Of a DNA stretch of 64,000 nucleotides, positions 26,623 through 34,999 are shown in pieces (position 1 is the stretch's first letter; the number at the start of each line of letters is the position of its first letter). Source of the stretch: Fumia sp045121595. Its GTDB lineage: Bacteria; Bacillota; Clostridia; Oscillospirales; Ruminococcaceae. The stretch is taken from positions 1 through 64,000 of the forward strand of contig JBGVGI010000003.1 of NCBI GenBank assembly GCA_045121595.1, in the 5' to 3' direction. The notes beneath the pieces were generated by a model. The model had not been told where the DNA came from, did not search any database, and worked only from the letters and a program-made list of their open reading frames with translations. A program made the translations under genes and the position numbers.

Positions 26623-27392
26623 TGGGAGAAACAGTTTTAAAAATTGAAAATCTCGGTATTTCCTTCGGTGGTCTTAAAGCGGTAGATTCTCTTAACGTAG
26701 AAATTAAAAAAGGTCAGCTTTATGGCCTTGTAGGACCTAACGGTGCAGGTAAAACAACAGTTTTCAATATGATTACAGGTGTTTACAGACCCACCACAGG
26801 TAAGTTTTACCTCTGCGGTGAAAACCTTACCGGCAAAGGTCAGGAAACCATTAACCATAAGGGTATCGCAAGAACTTTCCAGAACATCCGTCTTTTCAAC
26901 AATATGACGGTTATCAGAAACGTACTTGTAGGCCTTCATAACCAGAAAGAGTTCAAATGCGGTCTTTTGGCAAGTATTTTCCGTATGCCCAAGTTTTTCA
27001 AAACTGAAAAAGCTATGAGAAACAGAGCTAAGGAAATTCTCCGTGTGGTAGGACTTGAAGAGGAAAGAAACAGTCTTTCCTGTAACCTTCCCTACGGTAA
27101 ACAGAGAAAGCTTGAAATCGCACGTGCACTTGCAACAAACCCAAAACTTCTTTGTCTTGACGAACCTGCTGCAGGTATGAACCCCAATGAAACTGCTGAC
27201 CTTATGGACATTATCAGACGTATCCGCGATGAGTTTCAGGTAACAATCTTACTTATCGAACACGATATGAAATTCGTTTCGGGACTTTGTGATGAAATTA
27301 CCGTTTTGAACTTCGGTACAGTTTTGGCACAAGGTACTCCCGCAGTTGCACTTAATGACCCTGAAGTTATCAGGGCGTATATAGGAGGATAA
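26622..27392 (+). CDS. livG: Branched-chain amino-acid ABC transporter ATPase LivG
   Basis: This 256-residue ATPase has Walker A GPNGAGKTT, a degenerate signature (NLPYGKQRKLEIARAL, as usual for LivG), Walker B LLCLDEPAAGMNP and switch His in LLIEHDMKFV. It forms a heterodimer with LivF below the LivHM channel. Confidence 0.95.
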   Translation: MGETVLKIENLGISFGGLKAVDSLNVEIKKGQLYGLVGPNGAGKTTVFNMITGVYRPTTGKFYLCGENLTGKGQETINHKGIARTFQNIRLFNNMTVIRNVLVGLHNQKEFKCGLLASIFRMPKFFKTEKAMRNRAKEILRVVGLEEERNSLSCNLPYGKQRKLEIARALATNPKLLCLDEPAAGMNPNETADLMDIIRRIRDEFQVTILLIEHDMKFVSGLCDEITVLNFGTVLAQGTPAVALNDPEVIRAYIGG

Positions 27393-27396
27393 CGCT

Positions 27397-28107
27397 ATGG
27401 CATTACTTGAAGTAAAAGATTTAGAAGTTTCTTACGGCGTTATCACAGCTCTTAAGGGTATCAGCTTTGAAGTTAACGAGGGTGAAATCGTTACTCTTAT
27501 CGGTGCAAACGGCGCAGGTAAAACTACTACAATGCAGTCCGTTATCGGTTTGATTCCTTCAAGATCAGGTACTGTAACGTATGATGGCATCGACATTACA
27601 AAGATGCCCTGCCACAAAATCGTACACCACGGTATGAGTCAGGTTCCCGAAGGAAGACGTGTTTTCCAGGAACTTACAGTTTATGAAAACCTTTTGATGG
27701 GCGGATACTCCCTCGGCAAAAATGCCGACTTCAAAGGAGATATCGAACGCATTTATGAGCGTTTCCCCCGTCTTGCTGAAAGAAGAAACCAGATTGCAGG
27801 TACTCTTTCAGGTGGTGAACAGCAGATGCTTGCAATGGGCAGAGCGCTTATGAGTCACCCCAAGCTTTTGATGCTTGACGAACCTTCAATGGGTCTTTCC
27901 CCCATCCTTGTTGACCAGGTTTTTGAAATTATCAAGGACATCAACAAAGACGGAACTACTATCTTACTTGTTGAACAGAACGCAGGTAAATCTCTTGCAA
28001 TTTCTGACAGAGCTTACGTACTCGAAACAGGAAGCATCGTACTTTCTGGTACGGGTGCAGAACTTGCAGCAAGTGACCAGGTTAAGAAAGCTTACCTCGG
28101 TGGATAA
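27397..28107 (+). CDS. livF: Branched-chain amino-acid ABC transporter ATPase LivF
   Basis: This 236-residue ATPase has Walker A GANGAGKTT, signature LSGGEQQMLAMGRAL, Walker B LLMLDEPSMGLSP and a switch position in LLVEQNAGKSL (Gln-Asn form, as in LivF). It is the last gene of the five-gene liv operon, with an AGGAGG site 8 bases upstream. Confidence 0.95.
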   Translation: MALLEVKDLEVSYGVITALKGISFEVNEGEIVTLIGANGAGKTTTMQSVIGLIPSRSGTVTYDGIDITKMPCHKIVHHGMSQVPEGRRVFQELTVYENLLMGGYSLGKNADFKGDIERIYERFPRLAERRNQIAGTLSGGEQQMLAMGRALMSHPKLLMLDEPSMGLSPILVDQVFEIIKDINKDGTTILLVEQNAGKSLAISDRAYVLETGSIVLSGTGAELAASDQVKKAYLGG

Positions 28108-28116
28108 ACAATTCAA

Positions 28117-28153
28117 ACAAAAAGCCGTATGCGAAAAGCATACGGCTTTTTTA
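28117..28153. terminator. Bidirectional terminator between liv operon and propeller gene
   Basis: AAAGCCGTATGC pairs with GCATACGGCTTT around a 5-base loop, with A/T runs on both sides serving convergent genes. Confidence 0.88.
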
Positions 28154-30247
28154 TTACTCTTTAATTAAGAAGTTTACATCGTCATCAATTTTAACAACTT
28201 CTTCTCCATAAAGTTTTAATGTTCCTCTATAAGACTTGGTACTGTAATCATCAATGTATAAAATTTTGCCGGTATCGGTAACTATAAAATCGTGAACTTC
28301 ATCGGCAATTTTAATCTTTTGACCATTTTTATACATTTTAAGGGTACCATTTTGCTTTTCAAAATCCCAGTCACTGTAATAGTATAAAACCCCATCAATA
28401 TAAGTAGGACCAGTATTACTTTCGCTACTATAACTTTTTCTTGAGGCAACATCATAATCTATTTCTTTACCATTGATAAACATATCTCCGCCCTCAATAT
28501 ATAAATAGTACGGAGCTTTTTCATAAGTTTTGTTTTCTTCAAAAGCATTTTTGAAATATATTACATCACCGTCTTCAGTTGTTATTAAATCAAATGGTAT
28601 GGAAACATCACTATCATAAAGTTTTGGAGAACTTGCTTTGCTACCACTGACATCTATTTTGTAGATTTCATATTTTCTGTCCACATACGATTCAGCCTCT
28701 GTTGGATTGTCTGCAAAATAAATTGTTTTTTCATCCTCAGAAACAATAAAATTACTCGGTTTAGTTGCCTCAATTTCGATAGCGTCATCTTTAATTGCTA
28801 CAAAGTATTTCTGTGTTTCTTCGAGTGCTGATTTATATTCCCACTCAGCAGTACTGCCGTCAATTATTTTGGAAAAAGTTATAGTTCCCGCTTCAACTTC
28901 ACCATACACTGTATACAGTGCTGAGGGGCGTCCGTCAAAATATGCATAATCCTCTGCATAATTCTCTGAAACAAGTTTTTCTTCAGTTCCATCATAATAA
29001 TATAAAGAGTATTTTCTATGTTTAATTGTAGTATTTTTAATTGTTTCTCTTAATTCGTCGCGACCGCTTTTACCATTATATTTTTCCAAATCAGCATAAT
29101 ACTGTTCATCCAACGCAGCACACTTTTCATAATATCTATCTATATCATCCCAGTATGATTCATAATCATAAGTTTCATAAGACCAAGAATAATAATACTC
29201 ATATTCCACATAATCATCAATATCAGGATAGCTTGGATATCGTGGCGAGGACGGTTTTACAATATTTTTGTCGTACTCTGCCCAGTCATCATTTATATAA
29301 TCCCATAAAGGAATTTCTACTTCTTCAGATTTTGTATAGTAAATTTCACCTGTATCGTAAATCTTCTTAACATACGATATACGTTCTGCAACCTTTACTT
29401 TTTCTTCAGTTTCAGGAATATATTTAATAAGGTCATAATCCTTATCACTCATATAATATATAACACTGAAATCTTCTGAAATGCCTTCAATGGAGTACAC
29501 GCTTCCCGCTACTTTTGTCTTACCGATTTCACTGTTTACATTCCAAATATAACAATCGCCATCTGTTGTAAGATAAACAACCCTCTGCCCATCATTAGAA
29601 AAACAAAAATCAGTTACACCACTGTCAATTTTTGATTTTTCAGTCAAATCATGATAATATAAAGCCTGATCTTCACCTTTATTATATACAATTCCATTCC
29701 AAGTCGGGCTAACCATACTGTTTATAATATCTGAGTCGATTTTTATAGTTTCTTCATCACTACCCAGAATTTTATAGAACACACTCATACCATTATCATC
29801 TGTATTTATTTTATCGGGGTAAAACAACTGCTTTGTTTCTTCATTAAAATACTCGCCAGCCAAATATGTATATCCATTAATATATTCCGGAACATCATAA
29901 CCGAATTCAGTTAAATCCTTACCTTCTATATTATCAAACAAATTAGAAGTGATTTCTATTTTTTCATTATTGCGCAGGTCAGTATAGTAAATTTCTTCAT
30001 CTTTTATATAGAAAAGTCTGTCACGTTTAACCGTATCTCCTTTAAAGCAAAAAACATACACAAAAATCAGTGCAGACACCAATAGTATTGCAACTGCACC
30101 CAGAACTACAAACAATATCTTATTTTTAGGTTTTGGTTTTTCCTGTTCGTCTCCCTTTTCATTAACAACTTCTTCGGATGACATTTGTGTTTCTTCAGTT
30201 TGTGCTTTTTCTTCGATTGTAGTTTCAAGAACTTTGTTTTCTTCCAT
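28154..30247 (-). CDS. Large membrane-anchored protein with propeller-like ectodomain
   Basis: The product has 697 residues from ATG 30247, chosen because a GGAGG site precedes it; an in-frame TTG overlaps that site. It has an acidic cytoplasmic N-terminus (about 1-44), one membrane segment (about 45-66, ILFVVLGAVAILLVSALIFVYVF) and a long extracellular part. That part has repeating beta-strand units (YYDGTEEKLVSENY, ILYIDDYSTKSYRGTLKLYG) resembling DUF5050/WD40-like propellers. A Tyr/Asp-rich stretch lies near residues 325-400. I cannot assign a function. Base composition is lower in GC than its neighbours, so it may be acquired. Its promoter is shared with the divergent XRE gene region. Confidence 0.6.
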   Translation of the reverse strand: MEENKVLETTIEEKAQTEETQMSSEEVVNEKGDEQEKPKPKNKILFVVLGAVAILLVSALIFVYVFCFKGDTVKRDRLFYIKDEEIYYTDLRNNEKIEITSNLFDNIEGKDLTEFGYDVPEYINGYTYLAGEYFNEETKQLFYPDKINTDDNGMSVFYKILGSDEETIKIDSDIINSMVSPTWNGIVYNKGEDQALYYHDLTEKSKIDSGVTDFCFSNDGQRVVYLTTDGDCYIWNVNSEIGKTKVAGSVYSIEGISEDFSVIYYMSDKDYDLIKYIPETEEKVKVAERISYVKKIYDTGEIYYTKSEEVEIPLWDYINDDWAEYDKNIVKPSSPRYPSYPDIDDYVEYEYYYSWSYETYDYESYWDDIDRYYEKCAALDEQYYADLEKYNGKSGRDELRETIKNTTIKHRKYSLYYYDGTEEKLVSENYAEDYAYFDGRPSALYTVYGEVEAGTITFSKIIDGSTAEWEYKSALEETQKYFVAIKDDAIEIEATKPSNFIVSEDEKTIYFADNPTEAESYVDRKYEIYKIDVSGSKASSPKLYDSDVSIPFDLITTEDGDVIYFKNAFEENKTYEKAPYYLYIEGGDMFINGKEIDYDVASRKSYSSESNTGPTYIDGVLYYYSDWDFEKQNGTLKMYKNGQKIKIADEVHDFIVTDTGKILYIDDYSTKSYRGTLKLYGEEVVKIDDDVNFLIKE

Positions 30248-30306
30248 AACTTTATCCTCCAAAATGTTTATTATTTTTACAACAATGTAAAAACTTCGAC
30301 ATATTT

Positions 30307-30335
30307 ATTATATGATGTAATACTTCATTTGTCAA
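30307..30335 (-). promoter_or_regulatory. Promoter of propeller gene with candidate operator
   Basis: On the minus strand, TTGACA (30335-30330), 17 bases, TATAAT (30312-30307), both perfect. An ATACTTCA octamer (30320-30327) sits in the spacer, and its inverse TGAAGTAT lies at 30381-30388, next to a TATAAT (30375-30380) that could serve the XRE gene. A repressor binding both would control both directions. Confidence 0.7.
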
Positions 30336-30405
30336 TAGATGTATTAAATCATTTTATGAGTCAATAATTCATTTTATAATTGAAGTATAGAATGGAGTTG
30401 ATTAA

Positions 30406-30756
30406 ATGAGCAGTAATCCTGACATAAATACAAGTCTAGGCGAAAAGGTAAAAACACTTCGCAAAAACAAAAAAATTACGCGTGAAATGTTGGCAGAAAA
30501 GCTTAACGTAAGCACCAGATTCCTCGCTGATGTTGAATCGGGTAATGTTGGAGTTTCTCTCACAACCTTAAAGAAACTTTGCAATATTCTGGAAACAACA
30601 TCAGATTATCTGTTAGATATCTCTTCATATACAGATAAAGAATTGCAATATATAGAAATCGAAAATAAAATTAAAAAGATTGACCCCAGACATCTTGAAG
30701 ACCTGTCAACAATCATAGAAGCATTTTCAAATACAACAAAAAACCTGCTTACCTAA
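30406..30756 (+). CDS. XRE-family regulator
   Basis: This 116-residue protein has a helix-turn-helix at about 12-66 (LRKNKKITREMLAEKLNVSTRFLADVESGNVGVSLTTLKKLCNIL). A short helical tail follows. Length and position suggest a dedicated repressor of the divergent propeller gene and of itself. A GGAG site precedes ATG 30406. GC content is low, like its divergent partner, so the two may have travelled together. Confidence 0.8.
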   Translation: MSSNPDINTSLGEKVKTLRKNKKITREMLAEKLNVSTRFLADVESGNVGVSLTTLKKLCNILETTSDYLLDISSYTDKELQYIEIENKIKKIDPRHLEDLSTIIEAFSNTTKNLLT

Positions 30757-30777
30757 AAAAGGTAAGCAGGTTTTTTA
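30738..30777. terminator. Bidirectional terminator
   Basis: AAACCTGCTTACC pairs with GGTAAGCAGGTTT around a 7-base loop with T-runs on both strands. It overlaps the ends of the XRE gene (+) and hydF (minus). Confidence 0.9.
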
Positions 30778-31938
30778 AAACTCAATTCTTTCAAAAATTC
30801 CGTTCATATAGGCTATTGCCATACCGAAATTTGTGATGGGAACACCAAAGTTTTCGGCATCAGAAATTTTAGACAACATATTTTTGCGGTTTAGCATACA
30901 TCCGCCACAATGTAAAATAAGCTTGTAGTCGGATATATTTGTCGGAAACCCCTGACCCGCAAAGAAATCGATATTAAGCTCACCACCTACGAATTTTGTA
31001 AGAAGTTTCGGAAGCTTTCCTCTTGCGATATCATCAGGGAGAGAATGGTGGGTACACGACTCCATAATAAGCACTCTGTCCCCTGCTTTAAGGGTTGATA
31101 AGGTTTTAGCACCCTCTTTGAAAACGTCGATATTACCCTTGTTTCTCGACATAATGACAGAGAAAGAAGTGAGCGGAATTTCTTTCGGTAAAACCATATT
31201 CACCTCTTTAAAGACCTGAGAATCGACTATAACGAGGGCAGGTGGCGATTTTAAAAGCTCGAGAGTTTCTTTCAAATCGTCAGGCTTTATAACAAGCGTT
31301 TTGCAGTTATTATCAAGCAAATCCCTTATCGTCTGCACCTGTGGGAGGATAAGTCTGCCTTTTGGCGCTTCGATATCCTGAGGGGCAACTAAGATTACAA
31401 GGTCGCCTTTTTTAACAAGGTGTCCTGTGAGAGTCGGAATTTCAAAATCAGTATCAGCATTTGCGATAATGAATTTTTTGAGTTTTCCCATCTCAGCTTC
31501 GTCCTTGCCATTTAGTTTAAGGGTCGGCAACGAAAACGGCAAATCCTTTTCCTTATCAAAGACGTTTAAAACCAAAACGGTTTTTACGTTGTTTTCTTTC
31601 AAAAGGTTTATATACTTTTCTTCCTCGGAAAACTCAGTCTGATTTGAAGAAATCACCAAAACTGCAAGGTCAGTTTTCTTAATGGCCTCAAGGGTTTTCT
31701 CCATACGCTTTTGTCCCAAAGCTGTATCGTCGGAAAAACCTGCGGTATCAACAAGCACCACGGGGCCTATCGGCAAAAGCTCCATTGCTTTGTAAACGGG
31801 GTCGGTGGTCGTACCCTTTTCGGAGGATACAATGGATACCTCCTGACCCGCTAAATTATTGACAATGGTTGATTTACCGCTATTTGTTCGCCCCAAAAAA
31901 GTTATATGAAGTCTGTTTGCACGGGGTGTATTCTGCAT
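30775..31938 (-). CDS. hydF: [FeFe] hydrogenase maturation GTPase HydF
   Basis: This 387-residue scaffold GTPase assembles the diiron subcluster made by HydE and HydG and hands it to the hydrogenase. The N-terminal G-domain has Walker A GRTNSGKST (16-24) and switch DTAGFSD. The C-terminal cluster domain has the ligand set CTHH followed about 50 residues later by HCGGC. It is the last gene of hydE-hydG-hydF, 15 bases behind hydG. No catalytic hydrogenase gene is in the window. Confidence 0.95.
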   Translation of the reverse strand: MQNTPRANRLHITFLGRTNSGKSTIVNNLAGQEVSIVSSEKGTTTDPVYKAMELLPIGPVVLVDTAGFSDDTALGQKRMEKTLEAIKKTDLAVLVISSNQTEFSEEEKYINLLKENNVKTVLVLNVFDKEKDLPFSLPTLKLNGKDEAEMGKLKKFIIANADTDFEIPTLTGHLVKKGDLVILVAPQDIEAPKGRLILPQVQTIRDLLDNNCKTLVIKPDDLKETLELLKSPPALVIVDSQVFKEVNMVLPKEIPLTSFSVIMSRNKGNIDVFKEGAKTLSTLKAGDRVLIMESCTHHSLPDDIARGKLPKLLTKFVGGELNIDFFAGQGFPTNISDYKLILHCGGCMLNRKNMLSKISDAENFGVPITNFGMAIAYMNGIFERIEF

Positions 31939-31953
31939 ACAAATCCCTCCGAA

Positions 31954-33402
31954 TTAAAATCTGAAGTCACGGCGGTTAGAGTTTTTGATATCCTCGATAT
32001 TCTTTCTTGCAATCTCACGCACTTTTTCTTTGGGGATTTTGTTAAGCTCTTTTTCGATAAGCTCAAAGCCTACTTTCTGAGTTTTTTCAGAAGCGTAGTC
32101 TACCAAGAATTCCGTAAGCGTCATAAGTGCGTTGGGGTGGCAACAGTTTAAAATCTGTCCCGTTTTGCAAAGGCTCATAAAACGGTCACCCGTTCTGCCT
32201 TCTCTGTAACAAGCGGTACAGAAAGACGGAATATGTCCGTTTTCCATAAGCCAACAAACAACCTCGTCCAAAGTACGCTGGTCGGAAACGTCAAACTGCT
32301 CTGTATCGTGAGGGCGTTCTTCCTCGGTGTAACCGCCAACAGAAGTACGGGAAGCACCGCTTATCTGGGAAATACCGCAATTTAATGCTCTGCCACGAAC
32401 TTTTTCGGATTCACGTGTAGAGATAATCATACCAGTATAAGGAACTGCAAGACGGATACAAGCAATAATTTTTTCGAAAGTTTCATCAGGGATAGAGTTA
32501 TCGAAAACGTCGGGGTCGATATCGTCAGCACGTTTGATTCTCGGAACGCTGATGGTATGAGGTCCGACACCGTGAACAGCTTCTAAATGTTCAGCATGCA
32601 TCATAAGACCTGCAAACTCGTATTTATAAAGTTCAAGTCCGAAAAGCACACCAAGACCTACGTCGTCAATTCCACCTTCCATAGCGCGGTCCATAGCCTC
32701 TGTGTGGTAATCGTAATCGTGTTTAGGGCCTGTGGGGTGGAGTTTTAAGTAGCTTTCCTTATGATAGGTTTCCTGGAACAAAATATAAGTACCGATACCT
32801 GCTTCTTTGAGTTTGCGGTAGTTTTCAACAGTTGTTGCCGCAATATTTACGTTGACACGACGGATAGCACCGTTTTTGTGGTTAACACTGTAAATTGTCT
32901 TGATACATTCCAAAATATACTCAATAGGGTTGTTTACGGGGTCTTCACCTGCTTCGATAGCAAGACGTTTATGTCCCATATCCTGAAGAGCGATAACTTC
33001 CTTTTTAACCTCTTCCTGATTAAGTTTTTTACGGCAGATATGCTTGTTCTTAACGTGGTAAGGACAGTAAACGCATCCGTTTACACAGTAGTTTGAAAGG
33101 TAAAGCGGTGCAAACATAACGATACGGTTGCCGTAAAAAGCAAGTTTTATTTCTTCGGCAATCTTAAAGATTTCTTCTACCTTTTCGGGAATGTCACATG
33201 CAAGTAAAACAGAAGCTTCCTTATGGGAAAGTCCTGCACAGGTGTAGCCCGTTTCGGTTTTTTTAGGTCTTGCCTTATCTAAAATCGCGTCAATAAGTTC
33301 GAGATTATTTTTATTCTGCTCAGCGTACTCCAAAGTCGCCAAAATTTCCTCGTGGTTAATAAATTCTTCTGCTTTTAATGATTTTGGATTATAAACTGCC
33401 AT
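31954..33402 (-). CDS. hydG: [FeFe] hydrogenase maturase HydG (radical SAM tyrosine lyase)
   Basis: This 482-residue radical-SAM enzyme cleaves tyrosine to p-cresol and makes the CO and cyanide ligands of the H-cluster. The SAM cluster motif is CVNGCVYC (Cys106, 110, 113). The C-terminal auxiliary-cluster region holds CTACYREGRTGDRFM and a later CxxxxALMT-like segment. Length separates it from the related ThiH. Confidence 0.95.
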   Translation of the reverse strand: MAVYNPKSLKAEEFINHEEILATLEYAEQNKNNLELIDAILDKARPKKTETGYTCAGLSHKEASVLLACDIPEKVEEIFKIAEEIKLAFYGNRIVMFAPLYLSNYCVNGCVYCPYHVKNKHICRKKLNQEEVKKEVIALQDMGHKRLAIEAGEDPVNNPIEYILECIKTIYSVNHKNGAIRRVNVNIAATTVENYRKLKEAGIGTYILFQETYHKESYLKLHPTGPKHDYDYHTEAMDRAMEGGIDDVGLGVLFGLELYKYEFAGLMMHAEHLEAVHGVGPHTISVPRIKRADDIDPDVFDNSIPDETFEKIIACIRLAVPYTGMIISTRESEKVRGRALNCGISQISGASRTSVGGYTEEERPHDTEQFDVSDQRTLDEVVCWLMENGHIPSFCTACYREGRTGDRFMSLCKTGQILNCCHPNALMTLTEFLVDYASEKTQKVGFELIEKELNKIPKEKVREIARKNIEDIKNSNRRDFRF

Positions 33403-33416
33403 ATCAATTTTCCTTT

Positions 33417-34388
33417 CTAAATACCTTTTCTGCCAATCAGTAAAAGGTCGGTTTTTAATTTTTCAAGTTGAGTTTTATAGTCTGTCGCCTTGCTTTCGCG
33501 ACCCGGGTATATATCGTATAAATCCCTTACGTTTGCGGGAGTTACTTTCTGCATAATTACGTTTGCACCGCAGTTTAAAGCGTCACTAAGGCCACCTTTT
33601 ATATTAAGTGCCGTGGTTGACGGCAAATTGACGTCCTTTAAGACAATTCTCGCAACTGCCAAAGCTTTAAGCGTCATAAAGGCATCGCCGTCGGGGTTAC
33701 CTCTGAGTGCCGTTTTTTCGTGGCAGATGTAAGGCCCTATTCCTGCCATTTTCACCTTTAATTCTTTAAGATGGAGGATATCCTTTGCAAGGATTTCTAC
33801 AGTCTGTCCCGGAAGTCCCACCATAAAACCGCTTCCAAGCTCGTAGCCTAAGTCAAAAATATTTTTCTGACACTCAAATCGGTTTGCAAAGCTTGATGAA
33901 TGATATTTGTTATAAAGAATTTCGTCAGCGGTTTCGTGCTTTATGAGATAACGGTCGGCACCGCATTTACGCCAGTATTCGTAATGGTCAAAGGGGCGTT
34001 CACCGACACTTAAAGTAATTTTAAGGGAGGTTTTTTTCTTTATCTCCTTTATAATGTCGCCGAGCATCTCTTTGGTGTAATAAAGGTCCTCACCGCTTTG
34101 AAGTACAAGGGTTTTATACCCTGCCTTATCGGTTTTGAGTGCTACGTCGATAATCTCATCGGGTGTCATACGGTATCTTTTTAGCTCATTATTCTTTGCA
34201 AACAGCCCACAGTAAGCACAGTTGCATCTGCAGTAGTTTGAAAACTCTAAAATCGCCCTTATATGTACTGCGTCACCGCAATACTCTTCTCTCACCTTGT
34301 CAGCAAGGACAAAAAGCTCATCTGCGTTTTCAAGTTCAAGAAGCGGCACTAAATCCGAAACCGCAGGATTTTCTGGTAACTTTATCAT
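33417..34388 (-). CDS. hydE: [FeFe] hydrogenase maturase HydE (radical SAM)
   Basis: This 323-residue radical-SAM protein has cluster motif CX3CX2C at Cys53, Cys57 and Cys60 (NYCRCNCAYCGLF) in a full TIM barrel. It acts on the HydG-made iron complex on the way to the dithiomethylamine bridge. Length is slightly short for the family but includes all expected barrel parts. It lies 3 bases behind the small regulator gene and 14 before hydG. Confidence 0.93.
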   Translation of the reverse strand: MIKLPENPAVSDLVPLLELENADELFVLADKVREEYCGDAVHIRAILEFSNYCRCNCAYCGLFAKNNELKRYRMTPDEIIDVALKTDKAGYKTLVLQSGEDLYYTKEMLGDIIKEIKKKTSLKITLSVGERPFDHYEYWRKCGADRYLIKHETADEILYNKYHSSSFANRFECQKNIFDLGYELGSGFMVGLPGQTVEILAKDILHLKELKVKMAGIGPYICHEKTALRGNPDGDAFMTLKALAVARIVLKDVNLPSTTALNIKGGLSDALNCGANVIMQKVTPANVRDLYDIYPGRESKATDYKTQLEKLKTDLLLIGRKGI

Positions 34389-34391
34389 ATA

Positions 34392-34637
34392 TTATCCTTT
34401 CGCAATCGCAGATTTAACGGAAACTCCTTTTAGTTTTCCGAGTTTTCCCGTCATCGCACTTATCTCGTCAACAGTACCGTCAACGATAAGAGAAATAACA
34501 GAAACCCCTCTTTCTTTATAAGGAAGTCCCATTCGCCCTGCAATAATACCGCTATATTGATGCAAAAGATTGTTGATTTCATCGGAAACACTGTTATCCT
34601 CAACCACTATTCCGACAACGCCAAGTCTTTTTTCCAT
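34392..34637 (-). CDS. TM1266-type iron-only hydrogenase system regulator
   Basis: This 81-residue protein belongs to the small ferredoxin-like family (TM1266) regularly found with hydEFG. It starts MEKRLGVVGIVVEDN and has NNLLHQYSGIIAGRMGLPYKERGVSVISLIVDG. The fold resembles the ACT or NikR C-terminal domain. Its role is presumed regulatory and is not established. It is the first gene behind the candidate riboswitch, with an AGGTGA site before ATG 34637. Confidence 0.85.
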   Translation of the reverse strand: MEKRLGVVGIVVEDNSVSDEINNLLHQYSGIIAGRMGLPYKERGVSVISLIVDGTVDEISAMTGKLGKLKGVSVKSAIAKG

Positions 34638-34649
34638 TTTGTCACCTCA

Positions 34650-34788
34650 AATAAAAAACTCTCTGATGCCGATAGCAAAAGAGAGTTATTTTCATAATAT
34701 TGCACTCACCTTTTGCCCGGACATTTCCCGACAATCAGATTGATTTTTGATTTTTCTGCCGACAGATGAATAAATCCACCTGTCCGCT
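34650..34788 (-). ncRNA. Candidate riboswitch/attenuator of the hyd operon
   Basis: Read on the minus strand, the transcript begins near 34788. A long hairpin comes first: 34787-34776 with 34769-34758, 11 pairs and one mismatch around a 6-base loop. CGGACA (34786-34781) could alternatively pair with TGTCCG (34723-34718). An 8-bp intrinsic terminator (34687-34680 with 34664-34657, then U6) sits just before the first gene. The stretch at 34716-34704 can pair with 34686-34675: 12 pairs with one bulged base, including GCAAAAG with CTTTTGC. That would occupy the whole 5' arm of the terminator except one base, making the two folds mutually exclusive. I do not recognise the core of any riboswitch class I can recall. 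That it responds to a small ligand is inference. Confidence 0.7.
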
Positions 34789-34794
34789 AACCAT

Positions 34795-34823
34795 ATTATA
34801 CCACTATATTTTATTTTTTGCAA
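34795..34823 (-). promoter_or_regulatory. Promoter of the hyd operon
   Basis: On the minus strand, TTGCAA (34823-34818), 17 bases, TATAAT (34800-34795). It places the RNA start at the first base of the folded leader. Confidence 0.85.
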
Positions 34824-34858
34824 GTCTTTTATACTAAAAAAGTGTATTTAATTTTTAA

Positions 34859-34999
34859 AGCAAAAAGCCAAAGAAATAAATCTTCGGCTTTTTGCTTTCA
34901 CAGGGTGCTATATATCTCTTTTTCTTATTATGTCTATATTATAAACGTAAGACGCGATTAATACAAGTATGTTTTTTGACATAAAAAAGTATTTGTTTT
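34859..34999 (-). terminator. Terminator after the AraC gene, and AT-rich gap
   Basis: A hairpin with arms AAAAAGCC and GGCTTTTT (34861-34892) lies downstream of the AraC gene that ends at 35000. Between 34894 and 34999 the sequence is AT-rich and nothing further is recognised. Confidence 0.55.

Noticed and set aside
34650..34788. Known riboswitch class for the hyd leader (T-box, glycine, TPP, ZTP)
   Set aside because: A GGCAAAAGG string recalls the glycine aptamer, but the other conserved parts are absent. No T-box GGTGG-ACC core and no TPP CUGAGA is present.
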